DNA of 5,165 bases. Source: Dermatophilaceae bacterium (GTDB lineage Bacteria > Actinomycetota > Actinomycetes > Actinomycetales > Dermatophilaceae). The notes beneath the pieces are model-generated. The model worked only from the letters and a program-made list of their open reading frames with translations, made no database searches and was not told the DNA's origin. Shown here piece after piece: positions 1-4,389 of this stretch (positions within the stretch are counted from its first letter, which is position 1; each line of letters opens with the position of its first letter). The position numbers and the translations under genes were made by a program. The stretch covers positions 1-5,165 of the forward strand of contig JABFXB010000348.1 in the NCBI GenBank assembly GCA_013361975.1, written 5' to 3'.

Positions 1-243
1 CGCTCCACGCGCACCAACCTGCCCGGCGTCTTCGCCTCGGGCGACCTCGTCGACCACACCTACCGCCAGGCCATCACCGCCGCCGGCTCCGGCTGCGCCG
101 CCGCCCTCGACGCCGAGCACTACCTCGCCGCCCTCGAGGACACCACGTCCCCGGCCGAGGCTGCCGCGGAGGCGGCAGCCATCGACGAGACCGACTCCGG
201 CGCCATCCCCGACCCGCGCGCCACCGTCGGCGCCGACGCCTGA
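1..243 (+). CDS. trxB: Thioredoxin reductase, C-terminal part (5' end outside window)
   Basis: The last 80 codons of a flavoprotein NADPH-thioredoxin reductase end at a TGA at 241-243. The enzyme passes electrons from NADPH through FAD and a redox cysteine pair to thioredoxin in the cytoplasm. Visible is the terminal FAD-binding signature: GVFASGDLVD (residues 9-18 of the visible part), then YRQAITAAGSGCAAALDAEHYL. This is the diagnostic end of TrxB, where GD contacts FAD and RQA lies at the flavin ring. The NADPH domain and the CxxC pair lie upstream of the window. After the usual end near the YL of the last helix the protein runs on for about 37 residues that are rich in Ala, Glu and Asp and look disordered. 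The gene for its partner thioredoxin starts 53 bases downstream on the same strand with no terminator seen between, so the two are probably co-transcribed. Identification is firm; the function of the tail is unknown. Confidence 0.95.
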   Translation, partial: RSTRTNLPGVFASGDLVDHTYRQAITAAGSGCAAALDAEHYLAALEDTTSPAEAAAEAAAIDETDSGAIPDPRATVGADA

Positions 244-296
244 CCTCGAACCAGCCCGCACACCCCCGCCCCGCGCCAACCAGAGAAGGAATCTCC

Positions 297-620
297 ATGG
301 CACTGAAGAACACGACCGACGCCACCTTCGCCGACGACGTCCTCATGAGCGAGAAGCCCGTGCTCGTCGACTTCTGGGCGACGTGGTGCGGCCCGTGCCG
401 CAAGGTCGCCCCGATCCTCGAGGAGATCAACGAGCAGTACGGCGACAAGATCGAGGTCGTCAAGCTCGACACCGACGCGAACGTCGACACGGCCGCCCGC
501 TACGGCGTCGTCTCGATCCCCACTTTGAACGTCTACGTCAAGGGCGAGGTCGTCAAGACCATCGTCGGCGCGCACCCGAAGCCGAAGCTGCTGCGCGAGC
601 TGGAGGAGTTCATCGCCTGA
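297..620 (+). CDS. trxA: Thioredoxin
   Basis: A complete 107-residue cytoplasmic thioredoxin of normal family length. It reduces protein disulfides and is recharged by the thioredoxin reductase encoded just upstream. The active site is WCGPC, with Cys31 and Cys34, inside the segment VLVDFWATWCGPC. The buried Asp25 and the cis-proline Pro75 (in SIPT) are both present, so every residue needed for catalysis is there. The C-terminal part (GEVVKTIVGAHPKPKLLRELEEF) follows the standard beta-hairpin and last helix. The ATG at 297 is preceded by an AGAAGGA ribosome site at 284-290 with a six-base gap, which fixes the start. There is no signal peptide or membrane segment. The pair with trxB is typical of the actinobacterial origin region. 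A strong hairpin follows the stop by 12 bases and should end the transcript. In mycobacteria the gene in this position is called trxC, so the symbol varies by species. Confidence 0.97.
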   Translation: MALKNTTDATFADDVLMSEKPVLVDFWATWCGPCRKVAPILEEINEQYGDKIEVVKLDTDANVDTAARYGVVSIPTLNVYVKGEVVKTIVGAHPKPKLLRELEEFIA

Positions 621-632
621 TCGGCGACGACG

Positions 633-667
633 AAGGGGTGGCAACCGTCACGGTGCCACCCCTTTCG
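633..667 (+). terminator. Hairpin terminator after trxA
   Basis: The arm at 633-642 (AAGGGGTGGC) pairs perfectly with 655-664 (GCCACCCCTT). After one bulged base (A643) the stem continues as ACCG (644-647) with CGGT (651-654), closed by the three-base loop TCA. That gives 14 pairs in total. It is followed by a run of only three T before CGCG, a weak U-tract, as is common for intrinsic terminators in high-GC actinobacteria. It lies 12 bases after the trxA stop and separates the thioredoxin unit from cwlM. The structure is read directly from the sequence; termination activity is inferred. Confidence 0.85.
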
Positions 668-672
668 CGTAC

Positions 673-678
673 TACAGT
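673..678 (+). promoter_or_regulatory. Possible -10 element for cwlM
   Basis: TACAGT sits about 85 bases ahead of the cwlM start and just after the trxA terminator. It matches the actinobacterial TAnnnT -10 pattern. No convincing -35 hexamer is found at the usual distance, where the terminator stem lies. The main argument is context: if the hairpin terminates, cwlM needs its own promoter between 665 and 750. A small perfect hairpin (GACGG at 682-686, CCGTC at 690-694) would lie at or near the start of such a transcript. Confidence 0.3.
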
Positions 679-763
679 GCTGACGGCGCCCGTCTCTCCC
701 GATGTCGCACAGCAGGCCGCGACGTCACCTGCGACCCAGGGAGCCCTCCCAGAAGGAGCCGAG

Positions 764-1990
764 ATGACCCCTCCCCAGACCGTCGTGCTCCGGCGCGGCG
801 ACGCCGGCCCCGCTGTCGAGGCCGTCTGCGAGCGGCTCGTCCTGTCCGGCGACCTTCCCGTCGGCCCCGGAGCCACCGACGCCGACGGAAACGCCGTCTT
901 CGACGAGCGTGTCGAGCAGGCCGTGAAGTCGTTCCAGCAGCGGCGCGGCCTCATCGTCGACGGCATCGTCGGACGCACCACGTATGCCGTCCTCGACGGA
1001 GCGCGCTGGGCGCTCGGTGACCGCGTGCTGCGCTACGTTCCCGGCCACTTCGTCGAGGGTGACGACGTCGTGGCGCTCCAGGGGCGCCTCGCGGAGCTCG
1101 GTTTCACGCCGGGCAAGGTCGACGGCCTGCACGGCCCGGCCACCGACGCGGCCCTGCGGGCCTTCCAGGCAGCCGTGGGCCTCACCCCCGACGGCACGGC
1201 CGGCCCCGAGACGATGCGCGCCTTCGCCGGCCTGCGCCGCTCGGTCAGCGGCGGCTCCGCCAACGCCCTGCGCGAGCGCGAGCACCTGCGTCGCAGCGGC
1301 TACAGCCTGAGCGGCCGCACCATCGTGCTCGACGCCGGCCACGGCGGGGCCGACACGGGCGCCGAGGGCCGGGGCGGGCTCGTCGAGGCCCGGCTCGCCC
1401 TCGACCTGGCCAGGCGCATCGAGGGGCGCCTGTCGGCGCACGGTGTGAGCGTCGTCTTCACCCGCACCGAGACGACCGAGGGCGGCAGCGACGAGGAGCG
1501 TGCCGCATTCGCCAACTCCTGCGACGCCGACCTCGTGCTGTCGCTCCACACCGACCACTCCGAGTCCGGCTCGGCGCACGGGGTCGCGACGTACTTCTAC
1601 GGCCACCCCGACAACGCCGACCACACCGACTGGTCCGTCATCGGCGAGAGCTTCGCCGACCTGCTGCTGCGCGAGGTGGTCGCGCGCACCGGCTTGACCG
1701 ACTGCCGGTCGCACGCCCGCACCTGGCCCCTGCTGCGCCGCACCCGCATGCCGGCGGTGCGCCTCGACTTCGGCTACCTCAGCCACGCGGGCGATGCCGA
1801 GGCCCTGTCACGGCCGCACACCCTCGACCAGGTCGCCGAGGCGGTCGTGGTCGCGCTCCAGCGCGTCTATCTCGGCGAGGCCGACACCGCCCGCACCGGC
1901 GTGCTGCGTCTCGACGACCTGCGCCGGCACCTCGAGTCGATGCGCGCCGCGCAGGTGGGCGGCACGACGGGCGACCGCACCGTCGGCTGA
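764..1990 (+). CDS. cwlM: CwlM-type protein: two peptidoglycan-binding repeats plus amidase_3 domain
   Basis: A 408-residue protein, close in length to mycobacterial CwlM. Residues about 9-80 and 97-157 are two PG_binding_1 repeats; the second is clear (VVALQGRLAELGF, then VDGLHGPAT and AFQ). Residues about 185-366 form an N-acetylmuramoyl-L-alanine amidase_3 fold. Its zinc ligands are His193 (DAGHGG), Glu208 and His262 (SLHTD), but the place of the last catalytic Glu, in the PAVxxExG motif, is taken by Asp335 (MPAVRLDFGYL). No signal peptide or membrane segment is visible, so it looks cytoplasmic. Mycobacterial CwlM is an essential cytoplasmic regulator that, when phosphorylated by PknB, stimulates MurA, the first enzyme of peptidoglycan synthesis. 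The C-terminal tail here (residues 370-395) keeps the TG-containing segment with Thr378. The start is the ATG after AGAAGGAG at 751-758; the open frame continues upstream into trxA sequence but has no supported start there. A true amidase role remains possible; the family call is firm, the regulatory role inferred. Confidence 0.88.
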   Translation: MTPPQTVVLRRGDAGPAVEAVCERLVLSGDLPVGPGATDADGNAVFDERVEQAVKSFQQRRGLIVDGIVGRTTYAVLDGARWALGDRVLRYVPGHFVEGDDVVALQGRLAELGFTPGKVDGLHGPATDAALRAFQAAVGLTPDGTAGPETMRAFAGLRRSVSGGSANALREREHLRRSGYSLSGRTIVLDAGHGGADTGAEGRGGLVEARLALDLARRIEGRLSAHGVSVVFTRTETTEGGSDEERAAFANSCDADLVLSLHTDHSESGSAHGVATYFYGHPDNADHTDWSVIGESFADLLLREVVARTGLTDCRSHARTWPLLRRTRMPAVRLDFGYLSHAGDAEALSRPHTLDQVAEAVVVALQRVYLGEADTARTGVLRLDDLRRHLESMRAAQVGGTTGDRTVG

Positions 1991-2011
1991 CCCTCCTGAG
2001 CGGTCTCGTCC

Positions 2012-2027
2012 CGCCGACGCGTCGGCG
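2012..2027. repeat. 16-bp perfect palindrome in the convergent junction
   Basis: CGCCGACGCGTCGGCG is its own reverse complement. It lies 21 bases after the cwlM stop and 34 bases from the stop of the gene on the opposite strand. As RNA it could fold in either direction, with its left arm also able to pair with the later GTCGGCG copies at 2032-2038 and 2043-2049. No T-run follows on either side, so a role as a bidirectional terminator is only plausible. It could equally be a protein-binding site. Confidence 0.55.
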
Positions 2028-2049
2028 ACGTGTCGGCGACGGGTCGGCG
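2017..2049. repeat. Three tandem 11-bp repeats
   Basis: Copies at 2017-2027, 2028-2038 and 2039-2049 read ACGnGTCGGCG, where the only varying base is the fourth (C, T, G). They fill much of the 71-base gap between the convergent stops of cwlM and the acetyltransferase gene. The first copy is part of the adjacent perfect palindrome. The period of 11 is near one helical turn, which would place all copies on one face of the DNA. Function is unknown; replication slippage is the simplest origin. Confidence 0.7.
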
Positions 2050-2061
2050 AGGTGGCGGTGG

Positions 2062-2718
2062 TCAGGCCTTGTCGGTCACGTGGGCGTGGCTCGAGCCGTT
2101 CGGGTGGGTCTCCGGCACGGGGCGCAGTCCCGGCACGCGCGCCAGTGCACGTGCCACTGCGGCGGCCGCCTCGTCGCGCATCGTCACCACCCGGCGCAGG
2201 TCCATCCGCAGGCGCGGGTAGGTCGGATGGTCGCGCTCGACGCGGTAGCCGACCTTCTCGAGCACGTCGACCTCCAGCACGCAGGGGTGCTTCGACACCG
2301 CGAGCGGGCGGGCCGCCACGACCTCGAGCGAGCGCACCTGGTGCTTGAGGGCGTCCTTCGCGGCGGCCTGCAGCAGCACCTTGCGCAGCCCGCGACCGGC
2401 GTCGGGCTGGCTCGTGACCGCGGTGAGGAGCATGAGGGTCGCCGGGTCGGAGGGCGACGTGGGGAAGGCGGCGAGGCGCGGCACGTGCCGAGCCGGCGCG
2501 ACCATGACGTAGCCAGCGGGCTCACCGTCGACGTATGCGACCCGCCCGGGCGGCCCCCACTCGCTCGCGACCATGCCGACCCAGTCGGCGAGCACCTCCG
2601 CTGCGGGGCGGTCGTCGCCGTGGCCGTTGCGAGGAAGGGTCTGCCAGAAGGTGCACGGCGCGCACGTCCCCACGAGGTCGCCGACGAGGTCGGGCGTCAG
2701 GGCAGGCAGGTCACGCAT
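2062..2718 (-). CDS. GNAT-family N-acetyltransferase of the cwlM-parB interval
   Basis: A 218-residue protein with a GNAT fold, which transfers an acetyl group from acetyl-CoA to an amine; the acceptor is not known. The acetyl-CoA loop is visible as QPDAGRGLRKVLL (residues 104-116), after a strand LMLLTAVTS and a long stretch with GYVMVAP (69-75) that fits beta strand 4. Near the N-terminus is CAPCTFWQ (residues 19-26), a Cys-rich motif followed by an aromatic pair that I recall in related actinobacterial GNAT proteins. The ATG at 2718 is chosen because the conserved-looking protein begins there; a GGTGG about six bases upstream is a weak ribosome site. In-frame ATGs at 2748 and 2778 would add 10 or 20 Gly-rich residues with no better site. 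The gene is convergent with cwlM and divergent from the next gene. In M. tuberculosis the gene in this place is Rv3916c, of unknown function. Family call good; substrate unknown. Confidence 0.82.
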   Translation of the reverse strand: MRDLPALTPDLVGDLVGTCAPCTFWQTLPRNGHGDDRPAAEVLADWVGMVASEWGPPGRVAYVDGEPAGYVMVAPARHVPRLAAFPTSPSDPATLMLLTAVTSQPDAGRGLRKVLLQAAAKDALKHQVRSLEVVAARPLAVSKHPCVLEVDVLEKVGYRVERDHPTYPRLRMDLRRVVTMRDEAAAAVARALARVPGLRPVPETHPNGSSHAHVTDKA

Positions 2719-2746
2719 CGCGCCACCGGAGTTCCCGCATACCCCC

Positions 2747-2774
2747 ATTCTGACCCGACCACCGCCCGTCGGCA
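2747..2774 (-). promoter_or_regulatory. Weak candidate promoter for the GNAT gene
   Basis: On the minus strand, TGCCGA (2774-2769) and CAGAAT (2752-2747) are separated by 16 bases. They are poor matches to -35 and -10 hexamers. CAGAAT would give a leader of roughly 20 bases before the ATG at 2718, and would make the longer forms starting at 2748 or 2778 untranslated. This is suggestive only. Confidence 0.2.
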
Positions 2775-2798
2775 CCACCGGCCACCCCGTGTCGGGTC
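2752..2798. repeat. Inverted repeat in the divergent intergenic region
   Basis: GACCCGAC (2752-2759) is the exact reverse complement of GTCGGGTC (2791-2798), with 31 bases between. It lies between two divergent genes, overlapping the candidate promoter of the GNAT gene, and could be a pair of operator half-sites. Eight-base G/C-rich matches arise easily by chance in such DNA, so confidence is low. Confidence 0.25.
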
Positions 2799-2842
2799 GC
2801 GGCGGCCGCTGGAGAAGGACTCGGTGGCCCCCGCCGCGTCGC

Positions 2843-2848
2843 TACCAT
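2843..2848 (+). promoter_or_regulatory. Candidate -10 element for the ATP-grasp gene
   Basis: TACCAT fits the actinobacterial TAnnnT -10 pattern and would give a transcript start near 2855, leaving a leader of about 25 bases that just includes the ribosome site at 2865-2871. The -35 position (about 2820-2825, CTCGGT) is a poor match. The gene is the first after a divergent junction, so a promoter must lie in this region. Confidence 0.4.
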
Positions 2849-2864
2849 CGACGGGTCAGGTTCC

Positions 2865-2871
2865 TGGAAGG
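2865..2871 (+). promoter_or_regulatory. Ribosome binding site that sets a TTG start
   Basis: TGGAAGG is the only good Shine-Dalgarno match near the start of the ATP-grasp gene. It lies eight bases before TTG at 2880. No ATG or GTG is in frame at a suitable distance from it; the next in-frame ATG is residue 33, inside a conserved-looking strand. The site therefore supports TTG as the initiator. Confidence 0.6.
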
Positions 2872-2879
2872 CCGACGCA

Positions 2880-4379
2880 TTGGGCAGTTTCGAGCAGCTC
2901 CAGCAGGGTCTCGGTGCCGCTTGGGACGCCCGCCACGCGGGCGGCGGCGCCGGGACGGGGCACGTGCTCGTCGTGATGCCGTCGTTCAGCGTCCAGGGCC
3001 AGCTCCTCGAGCACTACGGCGCCCGGTTCGGGTCGATGGAGCACCGCTACCTGCTGCTGGCACTGGCGGCGCGCGACCCGAGCTGCGAGGTCGTCTACGT
3101 CAGCTCGCTCGCACCCGGCCCGGGCGTGGTCGACTACTACGCATCCCTGCTGCCCTGTGCCGAACGAGCCGGCTTCCTCGAGCGGCTGCATCTGGTCACG
3201 GTCGCCGACGCGTCGTGGCGTCCGACGGCGGCCAAGCTCCTCGACGACCCGGCGGCCGTCGCGCGAGTGCGTGCCGTCGTGCGCGGGCGGCCCGCCATGC
3301 TCGAGGTCTGGAACGTGACCGCGACGGAGGAGGAGGCTGCGCTGGCGCTCGGGGTGCCCATCGACGGCACACCCGCCGGCCTGCGCCCGCTGGGGTTCAA
3401 GAGCGCCGGTCGGCGCCTGTTCCACGCGGCCGGCATCGAGACGCCGGTGGGGTGCGAGGACGTGCGCGGCCTCGACGACGTCACCCGGGCCGTCGAACAC
3501 ATCCGTGGGCGCCGGCCCGGCACCGAGCGCGTCGTGGTCAAGCTCGACGACAGCGGCGCCGGCGACGGCAACGTCACCGTCGGCATACGCGACGCCCGCA
3601 CGGGCGACCTCACGGGTGAACGTCTGAGCCGAGCTCTCGCGCAGGTGCTGTCGCCGTCCTACCTGGGTGAGCTCGCTGCCGGCGGCGTCGTGGAGGAGCT
3701 CGTCCTCGGCGACGAGGTCACCAGTCCGAGCGGGCAGGCCGACATCGCGCCCGACGGCACGGTGACCGTGGTCTCGACGCACGAGCAGGTGCTCGGCGGC
3801 CCCGGCGGCCAGGTCTACGCCGGCTGCGTCCTCCCGGCCCGGCCGCCGTACGCCGTCCGGGTCGCCCGCGCCACGGCCGCGGTCTCCGAGCGGCTGGCGG
3901 CTCTGGGAGCCCGTGGTCGCGTCGGCGTCGACTTCGTGGCCCGGCGCGACGGGGACCGGTGGTCGGTTCTGGCGCTCGAGGTCAACCTGCGCAACGGCGG
4001 CACCACGCACCCCCTGGCGGGCCTGTCGGCGCTCGTGAGGGGCCGCTACGACGCGGCCGGTGGATGCTGGGTCACGCCGGACGGCGAGCAGCGGTGCTAC
4101 TCCTCGACCGACAACATCGTCGACCCGCACTGGCTCGGCCTCGACCCACTGCGGGTCGTGGGGGCCGTACGCTCGGCTGGCATCGGCTTCGACCCTGCCA
4201 CCGGCACCGGGCTGGTGCTGCAGATGCTCTCTGGCCTGGCCGTCGACGGACGCATCGGGCTGACCGCCATCGGCTGCACCGCCGCAGCGGCCAGCGAACT
4301 CGCCGAACAGGGAGGCCTCGTCATCGGTGGCTGCGCCACGGCCGGCCCGCAAAGGCGGTGGCGGGGCGCCGCGAACTAG
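2880..4379 (+). CDS. ATP-grasp ligase related to peptide ligase PGM1
   Basis: A 499-residue cytoplasmic protein with an ATP-grasp fold, an enzyme class that joins a carboxylate to an amine through an acyl-phosphate. The N-terminal domain opens with HVLVVMPSFSV (28-38) and SMEHRYLLLAL. The ATP-grasp part includes FKSAGRRLF with Lys174, the nucleotide-binding VVVKLDDSGAGDGN with Lys221, the segment STHEQVLGG (299-307) and the metal-binding EVNLRNGGTTHP with Glu367 and Asn369. The C-terminal region (about 390-475), with SSTDNI, TGTGLVLQML and GLTAIGCT, matches the small C-terminal domain of PGM1-type proteins. PGM1 attaches an unusual amino acid to a ribosomal peptide in pheganomycin biosynthesis; most homologues are annotated only by that similarity. 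No precursor peptide gene is seen nearby, so the substrate is unknown. The frame starts at TTG 2880, supported by TGGAAGG upstream. The next gene begins 10 bases after its TAG. ATP-grasp identity is strong, the PGM1 subgroup likely, the reaction unassigned. Confidence 0.85.
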   Translation: MGSFEQLQQGLGAAWDARHAGGGAGTGHVLVVMPSFSVQGQLLEHYGARFGSMEHRYLLLALAARDPSCEVVYVSSLAPGPGVVDYYASLLPCAERAGFLERLHLVTVADASWRPTAAKLLDDPAAVARVRAVVRGRPAMLEVWNVTATEEEAALALGVPIDGTPAGLRPLGFKSAGRRLFHAAGIETPVGCEDVRGLDDVTRAVEHIRGRRPGTERVVVKLDDSGAGDGNVTVGIRDARTGDLTGERLSRALAQVLSPSYLGELAAGGVVEELVLGDEVTSPSGQADIAPDGTVTVVSTHEQVLGGPGGQVYAGCVLPARPPYAVRVARATAAVSERLAALGARGRVGVDFVARRDGDRWSVLALEVNLRNGGTTHPLAGLSALVRGRYDAAGGCWVTPDGEQRCYSSTDNIVDPHWLGLDPLRVVGAVRSAGIGFDPATGTGLVLQMLSGLAVDGRIGLTAIGCTAAAASELAEQGGLVIGGCATAGPQRRWRGAAN

Positions 4380-4382
4380 GGT
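4377..4382 (+). promoter_or_regulatory. Likely leaderless -10 element for the transferase gene
   Basis: TAGGGT fits the TAnnnT -10 pattern and stands seven bases before the ATG at 4390, the spacing expected if transcription begins at the A of the start codon. Its first three bases are the TAG stop codon of the ATP-grasp gene. There is no good Shine-Dalgarno sequence before the ATG, which agrees with leaderless translation, a common mode in actinobacteria. No clear -35 element is present. Confidence 0.5.
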
Positions 4383-4389
4383 TGGGCGC

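Noticed and set aside
383..763. Upstream extension of the cwlM frame into trxA
   Set aside because: The added residues are an out-of-frame reading of trxA followed by the terminator region. The ATG at 764 has a strong ribosome site and fits the family length.
725..1786. Long minus-strand open frame across cwlM (353 codons)
   Set aside because: It is antisense to a protein with clear domain motifs; the composition is Ala, Gly, Val and Arg-rich as expected for the complement of high-GC coding DNA, and no domain is recognisable.
2719..2879. Small precursor peptide gene beside the PGM1-like ligase
   Set aside because: I looked in the divergent gap for a short frame with its own ribosome site and found none; the only good site leads to the TTG of the ligase itself.
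2573..3619. Arg-rich plus-strand frame spanning the GNAT gene, the intergenic region and part of the ATP-grasp gene
   Set aside because: It crosses two real genes in wrong frames, and its very high Arg, Ala and Pro content marks a shadow reading.
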